From Nitrosomonas sp. (GTDB lineage Bacteria; Pseudomonadota; Gammaproteobacteria; Burkholderiales; Nitrosomonadaceae): 64,000 nt of DNA. Location of the stretch: the NCBI GenBank assembly GCA_031316255.1, contig JALDQW010000001.1, positions 3,505,485 through 3,569,484 of the forward strand. Reading direction: 5' to 3'. A model generated the notes under the pieces. The model was not told the DNA's origin. It saw only the letters and a program-made list of their open reading frames with translations, and ran no database searches. The translations under genes were made by a program, and so were the position numbers. Below, piece by piece: positions 17,617-28,185 of this stretch (position 1 is the stretch's first letter; every line of letters starts with the position of its first letter).

Positions 17617-18931
17617 GGTTCAAATTTCCATCAAATGGATAATCTTTTAAAATGGCACACAGTTCATTTTTTAATTGCAGAAATGGCATATTCGCTTTCC
17701 CGGCAAATCTGGCAATAATCCTTTCACGATACGCGAGATCGATATCCCACAACTTCATCCAGTTGCGCAGGTCTTCATGAATCGTTGGCGATGTCTGCGG
17801 GGGAAGCATTGCTTGATGACGATCATTGTGTTCAAGCAGCACTTTAAGCTTTTGTTTCCACAGCGTACTTTCCTGTTCATCACCGATTGAATCGGTTTCA
17901 CAAATCAGTAACAAAAAATGACTGGGTGAATCTTCCTGCAGATCCAGACCGGCCCATGCCATTAACATATCCAGCAGAAACTGTTGATTTCTCGACTCGT
18001 CACTTTGAATTTCCCGGTAAAAAATCTGGCATGTTGTTTTGGTTTCCAGCACCGCCTTGATTTGGTGCTTTCTATCTTCAAGGCTTTTTACATTTTGAAT
18101 ATCAGTAGTCAGTTTAAACCGCTTCCACAAAAATTCTTCAGGCCTTTTCTCATACATTTTCCAATTTCCCGAAGTTAATTTTGTTATTTCCGGCGTTTCA
18201 CCGACACATTCATCCGCCATCCATTCGCTTAGGATATGCGATAACGTAAACACGATAATTTCAGGGAGTTCCTGTTGCGGCCCTGCGACAATAAAACCCT
18301 GGGTTTTACCGTTACTCAGGCAAACTTCCCAGGGCACATGTTCAATAAAATGATTGCGTTGATCGATCTGGTTCAAATTACCAAGACGGTAAAGAAATTT
18401 TTTGTCGCAGATATGATTTTGTGAGGATTTTTTCAACTGAGCGGGTGGAAAAGGTGGTTTAGATTTTGGCGGGTTTCTTTGTTGTGAGTTAATTTTTTGA
18501 ATATCTCCAGGCAAGCCGTTCAATAACTTATGTTTAGCTTCACCTTCTTCAGTAGAATCAATTAGCCCAGTATTTATTCTGGTACTTAAAACCGCATCTA
18601 CCGTACAGGTTTTAATTTTTACGATAATGATTGCTTGATTTTCACTTTTTGGATCAAGCTTATAAAAATACTCCCATTCTGCTTGGGTAAAATCTGCCTT
18701 CCAATAATCCGGGGATGCAACAATAACAATCCTCTCAGAGCACACCAGGCCTTCTTGCATGCATTTAACAAAACTTTTTCCACTTGGAAAATCCCAGCTA
18801 TCGATAAGCGTCGAATAACCCGCCTCTTCCAGCGTCCAGGCAATCCATTCGGCATATTCCTTGTCAATACTTGAATGGCTTATAAAAAAATCTTTCTTCT
18901 TCTGTTCTTCCATTATTTCATGATTTGACAC
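17609..18931 (-). CDS. TIR-domain protein, likely effector of the DGR-linked cassette
   Basis: A 440-residue protein. Residues 12-95 are a TIR domain (DFFISHSSIDKEYAEWI, WDFPSGKSF, IVIVASPDYW). The expected catalytic glutamate of NAD-cleaving TIRs is present in FTQAEWEYF (Glu85). Residues 95-175 are a low-complexity linker with PPKSKPPFPP. Residues about 190-440 are a conserved-looking alpha/beta region (VPWEVCL, GFIVAGPQQELPEII) that I cannot assign; it may be an inactive STAND-like module. First gene of the minus-strand series through the RT. Bacterial TIR effectors typically deplete NAD+ and stop growth when their sensor fires. The promoter should lie in 18932-19188. Confidence 0.85.
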   Translation of the reverse strand: MSNHEIMEEQKKKDFFISHSSIDKEYAEWIAWTLEEAGYSTLIDSWDFPSGKSFVKCMQEGLVCSERIVIVASPDYWKADFTQAEWEYFYKLDPKSENQAIIIVKIKTCTVDAVLSTRINTGLIDSTEEGEAKHKLLNGLPGDIQKINSQQRNPPKSKPPFPPAQLKKSSQNHICDKKFLYRLGNLNQIDQRNHFIEHVPWEVCLSNGKTQGFIVAGPQQELPEIIVFTLSHILSEWMADECVGETPEITKLTSGNWKMYEKRPEEFLWKRFKLTTDIQNVKSLEDRKHQIKAVLETKTTCQIFYREIQSDESRNQQFLLDMLMAWAGLDLQEDSPSHFLLLICETDSIGDEQESTLWKQKLKVLLEHNDRHQAMLPPQTSPTIHEDLRNWMKLWDIDLAYRERIIARFAGKANMPFLQLKNELCAILKDYPFDGNLNHE

Positions 18932-19188
18932 AGCCGGTTTTGGAAAAGATTGTTACAAACCGACTGATTTTAACATAAGCTATTAGTGGCAAGAAAAACT
19001 CACTTTTGGCAAGGCTATTGCACGGTCACTTGCCAATTTAGCGGCACAGGATTTTGTTCTAAGTTGATGGTTATCCGTATTCCCAAAATCGATTAATCAT
19101 GCTTAAATAATAGCCGACATGTCTAAACGCATTGTTATTAAAACCAAAATTTCATTTATTTACCGCTGATTGCATTGGTCGCCCTGTT

Positions 19189-21033
19189 ATGTCTTCCACG
19201 TTAAACATCAATTCGTCCGATTTTGATTCGCCAGAATTTTTGAAGGTACGGCTGGGTATTCTGGGTAAAAAAGCCGAAATCGGGGAATGGTTTCTCAATT
19301 TCTCGAGCAATATCCTGACGTGGTCAGACTCTCTCTATGATTTTTACGAACTCAATCGAGATTTCGACTGTGCAACCCTTTTCGACGGCGTTGATTTTTA
19401 TAGCCCATCGGAAAAAGAGAGAATGCATGCGTTCATTGAACACGTTGTATCAACAAAAGCAGCGCGCTCTGAAGAATTCGTGATTGTTTTGAAAGACGGC
19501 AGATCAAAGTGGCACACCACGACCATCCATCCGGTACTCGACAACAACGGAGAAGTTATCGGTTTGTACGGCATTGTGCAGAATGTTTCTTCAGCGAAAC
19601 TAAACAGGAAAGACCGCGAGCTATACCCCCGGATATTCGATCAATTGCCAGCAGCACTCACGGTACTGAATACCGAAGGTGAGCATGTCTATAAGAATCA
19701 GGCTGCCGCTGCACGAGAAATCAACAGTCCAACCCGGTCAGCTGAATCCAGAAGAAGTCTGGCGATAAAACAATGCATCGCTTTCCGGCAGCCGGTCACG
19801 TTTGAAGAAAAAAAGCCCGATTCGGAAGGTCATGAACGGATTTATTTAATGACGCTGTTTCCGCTCAGGGATGACAGTGGGAATATGGAATATTTTATTG
19901 AATATGGCCTGGATATCACCGCCAACAAGGCATATGAGCTTGAGTTGCAGCGTATGGCCTATGTTGCGGAAAAAACCAGTGGCATCGTCATGATTACCGA
20001 TCCTGAACGGAGAATAATATGGATCAACAACAGCTTTGAAAGAATTCTGGGTTACCGCACCGAAGAGGTGATCGGGCGCAATCCCGCCGAGTTTCTTCAG
20101 GGCCCCGACACGTCTGCCGAAACAATTCGTGAAATATCCGATTCACTGAAAAGTACAGGCTCCTTTTCTGGCGAAATACTGAATTACACCAAAAACGGCG
20201 ACAGAATCTGGCTTTATCTGAACATCGCCGCGGTGCACGATGATTCTGGAAAATTGATTAATTATGTGGCGGTTGAGAATGACATTACGCAGATCAAACT
20301 GGCCGAGCAACGATCGCAACAGGCCATGGAAAAAGAACGCGAACTCAATCGCTTTAAAACTCAGTTTGTCAATCTGGCGTCACACCAGTTCCGCACGCCG
20401 CTCGCCACCATCCGTTCCAGTATTGATCTGCTCGATCTTAAAATCGAGTCGACCGGTCATTCTTCTTCCTTTGCCGACTACTTTCGTAAGCACAAGGCGA
20501 TAATGACGGAAGAAACCATACGCATGACAGAGCTTATGGAGAATATTCTGGATATCGGGCGAATGGATGAAGGCAAAATCGAGTTGGCCAAGAAAAACCT
20601 TCCGTTCAAAACGTTTATGGACGCTTTTGTCCAATCGAATGCCGAACCCGGCGGTCAGTATAGAAAACTGAACTATCGCTTCAATGCGCCGGATAAAATT
20701 ATCAGCATGGACGAAATTTTGATGCGGAATGTTTTGCGAAATATCGTGTCAAACGCATTTAAATATTCCGAAGGTAAACAAGCGCCCGAACTCACCGTTT
20801 ACTGCGCTGACGACGCCTACTTCATACGGATTAAAGACTACGGCATTGGCATTCCCGAAAAAGATCAGCCTTTTCTGTTTCAATCCTTTTTCCGGGCGTC
20901 AAATGCCAAAAATTTCCCGGGCAGCGGCCTCGGACTGATGATTGCAAAACGGTTAATCCTGTTGCATGGCGGCACTATCAATTGTGAAAGTAAAGCCGGC
21001 AGCGGCTGCACGGTGACCATACAATGCGCTTAA
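19189..21033 (+). CDS. PAS-rich sensor histidine kinase
   Basis: Read from the ATG at 19189 the protein has 614 residues; the frame is open to a TTG at 19132, which is less likely. There are no clear membrane helices, so it is cytosolic. It has three PAS-type segments (about 30-130, 150-250 and 255-375; the last with GRNPAEFLQGPDTS, LOV-like but without the flavin-binding Cys). A HisKA box follows (NLASHQFRTPLATIR) and an HATPase domain (NIVSNAFKYSE, DYGIGIPEKD, GSGLGLMIAKR). The next gene, 10 bp away, is its likely response regulator. The signal is unknown. Confidence 0.9.
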   Translation: MSSTLNINSSDFDSPEFLKVRLGILGKKAEIGEWFLNFSSNILTWSDSLYDFYELNRDFDCATLFDGVDFYSPSEKERMHAFIEHVVSTKAARSEEFVIVLKDGRSKWHTTTIHPVLDNNGEVIGLYGIVQNVSSAKLNRKDRELYPRIFDQLPAALTVLNTEGEHVYKNQAAAAREINSPTRSAESRRSLAIKQCIAFRQPVTFEEKKPDSEGHERIYLMTLFPLRDDSGNMEYFIEYGLDITANKAYELELQRMAYVAEKTSGIVMITDPERRIIWINNSFERILGYRTEEVIGRNPAEFLQGPDTSAETIREISDSLKSTGSFSGEILNYTKNGDRIWLYLNIAAVHDDSGKLINYVAVENDITQIKLAEQRSQQAMEKERELNRFKTQFVNLASHQFRTPLATIRSSIDLLDLKIESTGHSSSFADYFRKHKAIMTEETIRMTELMENILDIGRMDEGKIELAKKNLPFKTFMDAFVQSNAEPGGQYRKLNYRFNAPDKIISMDEILMRNVLRNIVSNAFKYSEGKQAPELTVYCADDAYFIRIKDYGIGIPEKDQPFLFQSFFRASNAKNFPGSGLGLMIAKRLILLHGGTINCESKAGSGCTVTIQCA

Positions 21034-21043
21034 ATGAACAGTA

Positions 21044-21718
21044 ATGAACGATGTCAAGATCCTGGTTATTGAAGACGAGAAAGCATTACGCGAAAACATC
21101 ACTGAAATCATTGCACATTACGGTTTTCGCGTGGTTGCCGCCGCCACAGGCGAAGAAGGCTTCGAGCGCGCAACAGAGTATTCTCCCGACGTTATCGTTT
21201 GCGACATTATGCTGCCGGGAATAGACGGTTATGAAGTCTTCACCCGGATAAAACAGATTCCGGGCTGTGCATCAAGCGCTTTTATCTTTTTGACTGCAAA
21301 ATCCACCCGTTCCGATACCCGTACCGGTATGAATATGGGCGCCGACGATTATCTCACCAAGCCGTTTACCCGAGAAGAACTGATCAACAGCATCACGGCG
21401 AGGGCTGAAAAACTTGTCAAAGCAAGAAAAAACAACGCTGAAAAAGATCCTTTGATTGAAGCCGCATATGAAAAACTGCCAACGCTCACCAAAGCGGAAC
21501 GCAAGGTGCTCAACAAAATATCAGAAGGGCTCACCACGCCCCAAATTGCGGAAAAGCTTTTTTTAAGCAAAAAAACCATAGAAAACCACCGCATGAATAT
21601 CTCGCGCAAGCTGGATCTCAGCGGCCCCAACAGCTTGATTAACTTTGCCTTGCAGCTAAAAGCCTATCATCCGGACAGCTTTCTTTCGAATGATCTGCCC
21701 TCCTCTTCTTCCAGCTAA
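21044..21718 (+). CDS. LuxR-type response regulator
   Basis: A 224-residue protein. The receiver domain (1-120) has the acidic pair in IEDE, the phospho-acceptor in VIVCDIMLPGIDGYE and the conserved Lys in DDYLTKPFTREE. A LuxR helix-turn-helix occupies about 140-205 (LTKAERKVLNKISEGLTTPQ, KKTIENHRMNIS). It should be phosphorylated by the kinase upstream and regulate transcription. It directly precedes the amoC region, but control of amoC by it is only a guess. Confidence 0.92.
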   Translation: MNDVKILVIEDEKALRENITEIIAHYGFRVVAAATGEEGFERATEYSPDVIVCDIMLPGIDGYEVFTRIKQIPGCASSAFIFLTAKSTRSDTRTGMNMGADDYLTKPFTREELINSITARAEKLVKARKNNAEKDPLIEAAYEKLPTLTKAERKVLNKISEGLTTPQIAEKLFLSKKTIENHRMNISRKLDLSGPNSLINFALQLKAYHPDSFLSNDLPSSSSS

Positions 21719-22883
<1,165 letters not shown>

Positions 22884-22908
22884 TTTCAATTTAATTTAAC
22901 GACTACTG

Positions 22909-22942
22909 CTATCCATGGCTTGTGTAACCCGGCCATGGATAG
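22909..22942 (+). other. 11-bp perfect hairpin between amoC and the next gene
   Basis: CTATCCATGGC and GCCATGGATAG are perfect reverse complements 12 bases apart, 25 bp after the amoC stop. There is no T-run, so it is more likely an mRNA processing or stability hairpin than a terminator. It would let amoC mRNA outlast the downstream message. Confidence 0.7.
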
Positions 22943-22998
22943 TCCAGACAACAATAAAACTCCAGAAATCATTGATCAATAACTATAGGAGTTGTTAA

Positions 22999-23553
22999 AT
23001 GTTAGAGCATTTGAAAAAATTTGGGGCTTTAGGCACGATAATTATTACACTATTTTACTCTGGTTTCGTCGCGGCACATGGAAATGTTCCCCTTGAAACA
23101 GATGTTTGCGTACGCAACATGGCGGGCAGCATGATCCATCTGAGTACCTACCAGCCGCAACATGACCCGCAGGCCGAGTACTGCACCGAGATTCCCAATG
23201 AAGGTGAAACGTTCTGGGTTCTGGACCTCATTGATCAGGCCCTGCGCAATAGACCGATTGATATAAAAATAGTACGCGGCATCGGCGATTCCATAAGCGA
23301 AACAGTTGCGTCCATATACTCAACGGATCATTCGGATGGCATTATTAAAGGTGAATTTAACCTAGATAAAGGGCAATATACACTTTTTGTTACAGGCGTA
23401 GGCGTACCAGCCTTGCACTATGAATATCCAATACAAGTACAATATAAAAGCCTAACAGATACTTTTTTTACAATTACGCCTTATATTATTGCATTCCTGT
23501 TAATGGCGTTATTGACGGATAAATATCTGAAAAAACGTCAGGTTCAATATTAG
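22999..23553 (+). CDS. unknown membrane-anchored periplasmic protein paired with amoC
   Basis: A 184-residue protein with a signal-type N-terminal helix (about 11-27, ending VAAHG), a periplasmic domain of about 125 residues and a C-terminal anchor helix (about 156-173) followed by a basic tail KKRQVQY. After predicted cleavage the mature N-terminus would be near HGNVPLE. Two cysteines (CVRN and YCTEI) could pair or bind metal. The layout resembles the AmoD/AmoE and PmoD class of copper-associated accessory proteins, but I see no clear sequence match and do not assign it. GGAG upstream of the start, and position between amoC and a terminator, point to co-expression with amoC. Confidence 0.75.
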   Translation: MLEHLKKFGALGTIIITLFYSGFVAAHGNVPLETDVCVRNMAGSMIHLSTYQPQHDPQAEYCTEIPNEGETFWVLDLIDQALRNRPIDIKIVRGIGDSISETVASIYSTDHSDGIIKGEFNLDKGQYTLFVTGVGVPALHYEYPIQVQYKSLTDTFFTITPYIIAFLLMALLTDKYLKKRQVQY

Positions 23554-23611
23554 CAATCAATGTTGCCCCAAATCCTGTATTGCCATTCAAACTCTTAAGG
23601 GGGCGCACATT

Positions 23612-23640
23612 GCCCTCCGGCCAATCCGGAGGGCTTTTTT
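23612..23640 (+). terminator. rho-independent terminator after the amoC unit
   Basis: GCCCTCCGG and CCGGAGGGC form a perfect 9-bp stem with a five-base loop, followed directly by six T. It lies 58 bp after the stop of the amoC-linked gene and ends the plus-strand transcript. Confidence 0.93.
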
Positions 23641-23686
23641 ATGAAATATAATGATCAATGAATCCGTTCATGATTTTCACAATATT

Positions 23687-24730
23687 TTATGCAGGACCTT
23701 TTTCTTCTTCTGCTTTTAATTCGGGTGTAATGCTTTCCTGAAATATTTCTATATGTTCCGCCACTTCACGGTTATCTTCAAACTGGGCAATATGATAGAT
23801 CGCTTCCCCTTCGTGAACCAATGGCAATTCGGAACGACCAATAATTAAGCCATTGCATGGAGAAACTACCGGTACTTCCAGATTTGAAACCGGATCATTG
23901 ATGGAACCCAGCGTATCTTTAAATTTTATTTTTTCTCCCAAAGACTTGGCTACCCTAAAAATGCCACTCCTTGGCGCCCTTATCCATTGACTGGATCGGG
24001 CCACAAAAGGTTCTTGTCCAGAATATTTACGGTTTTTGCTGGGCGGCAGCATGCCCATATGCCTTAAAACACCTAATATTCCACGAAGGCCTGCCCGGAT
24101 AGAAACTTCATCAAACCTTAAGGCTTCACCCGCTTCATATAACAGCATTGGAATGCCGAATTCAGAAGCAGCTTCTCTTAATGACCCATCGCGGAAATTT
24201 GCATTCAGTAAAACCGGAACGTGAAATGATTTTGCCAGAAGCATTGTTTCCGCATCGTCAAGGTTTGCACGAACCTGTGGCAGATTGCTACGATGAATGG
24301 CTCCAGTGTGCAAGTCAATTCCATGTGTGCATTTTTCTACAATCTCTGTCATGAACAGATCAGCTATTCGCGCTGCTAGAGAGCCTTTTTTTGATCCAGG
24401 AAAAGACCGGTTCAAATCTCGCCGATCGGGCAAATATCTTGAATGATGAATGATACCGTAAACGTTCACCATAGGAATAGCGATCAAGTCACCTCGCAAC
24501 TTGCTTAACACAGGTTGTTTCAGCAATCGCCGTATAATTTCTACCCCATTGAGCTCATCGCCGTGAATGGCAGCACTGACAAATAATCTCGGTCCCTGTT
24601 TTTTACCCCGTATCACATGAACCGGCATCGTCATCAGCGTATGGGTATAGAGTCTGGGAAGCGGCAGATCAATTGTGACCCGACAGCCAGGCGCGACTGT
24701 TTCGTCATTGATAATAAGCTCTGAAACCAT
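23687..24730 (-). CDS. succinylglutamate desuccinylase/aspartoacylase-family deacylase
   Basis: A 347-residue M14-like zinc deacylase. The metal ligands are seen in VSAAIHGDELNGVE (His, Glu) and in HGIDLHTG (His), with the catalytic Glu in LLYEAGEA. Beyond about residue 250 is a small beta domain (SGIFRVAKSLGEKIKF), common in this subfamily. It stands beside a RimK-type ATP-grasp ligase and a retropepsin-like gene. That trio recurs in many proteobacteria, and the deacylase may trim or process the ligase's amino-acid product. Exact substrate unknown. Confidence 0.88.
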   Translation of the reverse strand: MVSELIINDETVAPGCRVTIDLPLPRLYTHTLMTMPVHVIRGKKQGPRLFVSAAIHGDELNGVEIIRRLLKQPVLSKLRGDLIAIPMVNVYGIIHHSRYLPDRRDLNRSFPGSKKGSLAARIADLFMTEIVEKCTHGIDLHTGAIHRSNLPQVRANLDDAETMLLAKSFHVPVLLNANFRDGSLREAASEFGIPMLLYEAGEALRFDEVSIRAGLRGILGVLRHMGMLPPSKNRKYSGQEPFVARSSQWIRAPRSGIFRVAKSLGEKIKFKDTLGSINDPVSNLEVPVVSPCNGLIIGRSELPLVHEGEAIYHIAQFEDNREVAEHIEIFQESITPELKAEEEKGPA

Positions 24731-24945
24731 ATCAGATTGAATTTTCCTTGCGTAATTTACTGTTGTTCTGCGAATAACGCCGTATCGTTCGGTTGAGCTT
24801 TATCAGCTTTTTTATTGTTCCAAGTTGGGGCGGCGCAATCAGATCGGTCTTATTAAAAGAAATCAAGAAGAATACTGTGTCATCGTTTGGAGCCTCGCTT
24901 ATTCGATTAAATAGATTTTGCTGGAGCTCATTCGCTCTGGACTAA

Positions 24946-25866
24946 TTATCCTTTGCCACGGGTTTTGGATCGCTCCGATGTGTTTTCAAGTGATTTGATT
25001 CTCGATTCAATGAACTGAATAATCAGCGCGGCAATATCTTTACCGCTGGCATTTTCGATCCCCTGCAGACCGGGAGATGAATTGACTTCCATAATGACAG
25101 GCCCGTGATTGGATCGCAACAAATCAACACCACACACATTCAGGCCCATTATTTTTGCTGCTCTTATGGCTGTTGAGCGCTCTTCTGGCGTTAGGCGCAC
25201 CAAAGAAGCCTGTCCACCACGGTGTAAATTAGATCGAAATTCACCCTCGATCGCCTGACGTTTCATTGCCGCAACCACTTTGTCTCCCACTACAAAACAG
25301 CGAATATCGCTCCCCCCCGCCTCTTTGATAAATTCCTGCACCATAATATTTGCATTGAGTCCCATAAATGCCTGAATGACACTTTCCGCCGCTTTCTGGG
25401 TTTCGGCAAGCACCACACCGATCCCTTGCGTTCCTTCCAGTAATTTGATTACGAGCGGCGCGCCACCGACAGCGGATATCAGGTCGTCAATATCATCCGG
25501 ATTATGCGCAAAACCGGTTACCGGCAAGCCAACGCCTTTCCTGGCCAGCAGCTGTAAAGATCTTAATTTATCCCTTGAACGCGTCACGGCGACTGATTCG
25601 TTCAATGGGAATACATTCATCATTTCGAATTGCCGTAATACTGCGGTGCCGTAGAAAGTAACCGATGCGCCAATTCTGGGTATCACCGCATCAAACCCTT
25701 CCAATATCTCCCCCCGATAATGGATTCTCGGATTATGCGCTGTGATATTCATGTAACACCGCAAGACATCCAGTACTTGCACGTCATGGCCACGCTCAGT
25801 CGCTGCATCTATAAGCCTCCTGGTAGAATAAAGCTTGGCGTTACGCGATAAAATTGCAATTTTCAT
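24946..25866 (-). CDS. rimK: RimK-type ATP-grasp glutamate ligase
   Basis: A 306-residue ATP-grasp enzyme. Conserved stretches are [10 protein letters not shown], the nucleotide loop [32 protein letters not shown] and the metal-binding [15 protein letters not shown]. RimK of E. coli adds glutamates to the C-terminus of ribosomal protein S6 and can make polyglutamate. Separated from the deacylase by 215 bp and from the retropepsin-like gene by 120 bp; all three are on the minus strand. Confidence 0.93.
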   Translation of the reverse strand: MKIAILSRNAKLYSTRRLIDAATERGHDVQVLDVLRCYMNITAHNPRIHYRGEILEGFDAVIPRIGASVTFYGTAVLRQFEMMNVFPLNESVAVTRSRDKLRSLQLLARKGVGLPVTGFAHNPDDIDDLISAVGGAPLVIKLLEGTQGIGVVLAETQKAAESVIQAFMGLNANIMVQEFIKEAGGSDIRCFVVGDKVVAAMKRQAIEGEFRSNLHRGGQASLVRLTPEERSTAIRAAKIMGLNVCGVDLLRSNHGPVIMEVNSSPGLQGIENASGKDIAALIIQFIESRIKSLENTSERSKTRGKG

Positions 25867-25986
25867 GACCTACTCCTCTGTTATTTAAGAGCGCACAATA
25901 GTCGAAACTTGAGGTGTTTTGTGTCGCAGAATTACTGAAATCAATGGCGAATTGACTGGACTTGCTGCGAAATCGCAGCAGCTCCA

Positions 25987-26433
25987 TTACAATCGCCCTA
26001 GCAGAAAGGATGCAGCGGGATCCACCAGAAAACGATTATTGATGGCGGTACGGCCAAGCAACATACGAAATTTCATTGTATCACGCTGGGTCAACGTCAA
26101 TTCCACAGCATAAACATAAGCACCCAGGCATACTGGCGTTTCAATGACATAGCGGCGTTGTTTATGTCCGCCAGAATCTGTCACAATGCGCCTGTCTTTC
26201 ACCAGCGCATCACATTCAATAACTGTTTCAATACTGTTTTGGATGGGGTGGATTGCAAACCTGATCCACGGTTGATTGTTTTTTTTATACGCATCAATCC
26301 AAAAAGCATGCAGTGCAGATGTTCGAGCCCCGGTATCCACTTTTGCCTTTATTCTTGGAATTCTCAAGTCTGGCAGTGCCAGCCATTCTCTCCATCCAAT
26401 AATCGGAATTTGCGTGCTTGTTGCTTTTTTCAT
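25987..26433 (-). CDS. RimK-linked retropepsin-like aspartic protease (DUF785/RimB type)
   Basis: A 148-residue protein. The active-site-like motif is KVDTGARTSALHA (about residues 31-43) and a second conserved block is FRMLLGRTAINNRFLVDP. The family is annotated as ATP-dependent zinc protease but has a retropepsin fold, and it is repeatedly found next to RimK-type ligases. It would act on, or trim, the RimK-modified substrate. First gene of the trio. Confidence 0.85.
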   Translation of the reverse strand: MKKATSTQIPIIGWREWLALPDLRIPRIKAKVDTGARTSALHAFWIDAYKKNNQPWIRFAIHPIQNSIETVIECDALVKDRRIVTDSGGHKQRRYVIETPVCLGAYVYAVELTLTQRDTMKFRMLLGRTAINNRFLVDPAASFLLGRL

Positions 26434-26659
26434 TTAAACAGGAAATAGCATCTAAAAATGATCAGATAAAAATTGATTTCGTTTCAGGGTCGAAAAAACG
26501 AGTATTCTGGTAATCGCTAGTACATACATAACAGAGTCTAACATTGGATTCTGCAGTACGGCATGCCACTGAATTCATGGGGCCGCAGGACACGATGAAG
26601 ATAGTGAAGCACATCGCTCCCGATTAGCACGTTCAGGGAACATACATATCTCAAGATAT

Positions 26660-28174
26660 TTAATAATTGCCGCCCTGAATTGTAATACATTGCTCATATT
26701 GACCATCACTATTCTTAACCAACCGATGAATCAACGCACCCCTTGCATCAACCAGTTCCACCTGCAACGGCATTTTACCCAGTGCATGCGTTGCGCACGA
26801 CAGGCAGGGGTCGTAGGCCCGCACTGCAACTTCGAGATGGTTGAGCAGCCCTTCGGTAATTTCGCGCCCGTCGAGATACCGGTTAGCCACGATGCGAATG
26901 GATTCATTCATTGCCTGGTTGTTACTGGTGGTTGATACGATCAGGTTTGCACGGGTGACAATGCCTTCGTCGTTGACCTGATAGTGGTGGAATAAAGTGC
27001 CTCTGGGTGCTTCAATGACACCGATGCCTTCATGACGCCTGTCGCCTTTTTCGGCAACCAGTTCGGTTCCGCTGATATCGGGATCGTGAAGCAGGTTCTG
27101 GATCGATTCGGCACAGTGCAACGCCTCGATCATGCGCGCCCAGTGATAGGCCAGTGTGCTGTGTATCGGTTTGTCATGTCCATATGCCCTGAAACGCTTG
27201 CGCTCAGCTTCTGCACGCGGTGTGGAAATACGGTCACAGTTATTGACGCGTGCAAGCGGACCAACCCGGTACCAGCCGTGATCTTTTCCAAGCTGATGCA
27301 AATATGGAAATTTCATGTAACTCCAGGAACGCACTTCTTCGCGCAAAATCTGTTGATAATCGCAGTAGTCGAACTGATCGAAAATAAACGCGCCGTCGGG
27401 ATAACGCGCACGCAGCTCGCCGTGGTAAAGCTCCAGTTCGCCTTTTTCACCGGTCAGACTAAGATAATTGGAAGGGAAAGTGGCAAAATCGGCATGTTCG
27501 GGATTGGCTGTATGAATCTGCTCGTTCAGTTTTACGGCGTTTCCGCTCCATAGCAGTATATTTTCAATATCGGCCAGTAAGGCATCACGCCAGCCGGTTG
27601 TCAGCGGTTTATTCATGCCGCCGGGCAGTGTCCCGGTGCCATGAACGCGCTTGCCTGTAATCGCCTCAATAATCTGCTGGCCATATTTGCGTAGCTTTAC
27701 GCCCTGCAGCGCTATTTCAGGATGCTTTTCCAGCACACCCACGATATTGCGCCGCACGGGATCGCTGCCGAAACCAAACAAAAAGTCGGGCGAAGTCAAA
27801 TGAAAGAAATGCAGTGCATGCGATTGCAGAATTTGACCGAAATGCAGCAGGCGGCGCAATTTGGTTGCCGTTGGCGTCAGCCGGTCGACACCGGCCAGTT
27901 GGTCAACTGCCTTGGCCGCCGCCAGTTGATGACTGACGGGACAAATGCCGCATAAACGCTGCACGAAAAAAGGCACTTCCCAATAGGGCCGTCCCTGGAT
28001 AAATTTCTCAAAACCGCGAAACTCGACAATATGAAAGCGTGCTTCCCGGATATGATTGTCGCTATCCAGCAGCAGCGTGATTTTCCCATGCCCTTCAACG
28101 CGCGTTACGGGATCAATGGCAATACGCCGCACACCTTTCTTTGAAGCGGATTCCGATGATTGACCTGTCGTCAT
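26660..28174 (-). CDS. hoxH: [NiFe] hydrogenase large subunit, group 3d
   Basis: A 504-residue catalytic subunit of a soluble NAD-reducing hydrogenase. The four cysteines binding the Ni-Fe centre are in RLCGICPVSHQ (N-terminal) and DPCLSCATH (C-terminal). The segment after CATH begins ALGKMPLQVEL, as in Ralstonia HoxH, and is the extension cut off by HoxW after the His. Here it is 41 residues; as I recall Ralstonia has about 24, so it has a longer tail. Last gene of hoxFUYH, 11 bp after hoxY. Confidence 0.96.
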   Translation of the reverse strand: MTTGQSSESASKKGVRRIAIDPVTRVEGHGKITLLLDSDNHIREARFHIVEFRGFEKFIQGRPYWEVPFFVQRLCGICPVSHQLAAAKAVDQLAGVDRLTPTATKLRRLLHFGQILQSHALHFFHLTSPDFLFGFGSDPVRRNIVGVLEKHPEIALQGVKLRKYGQQIIEAITGKRVHGTGTLPGGMNKPLTTGWRDALLADIENILLWSGNAVKLNEQIHTANPEHADFATFPSNYLSLTGEKGELELYHGELRARYPDGAFIFDQFDYCDYQQILREEVRSWSYMKFPYLHQLGKDHGWYRVGPLARVNNCDRISTPRAEAERKRFRAYGHDKPIHSTLAYHWARMIEALHCAESIQNLLHDPDISGTELVAEKGDRRHEGIGVIEAPRGTLFHHYQVNDEGIVTRANLIVSTTSNNQAMNESIRIVANRYLDGREITEGLLNHLEVAVRAYDPCLSCATHALGKMPLQVELVDARGALIHRLVKNSDGQYEQCITIQGGNY

Positions 28175-28185
28175 ATTCTGATGCC

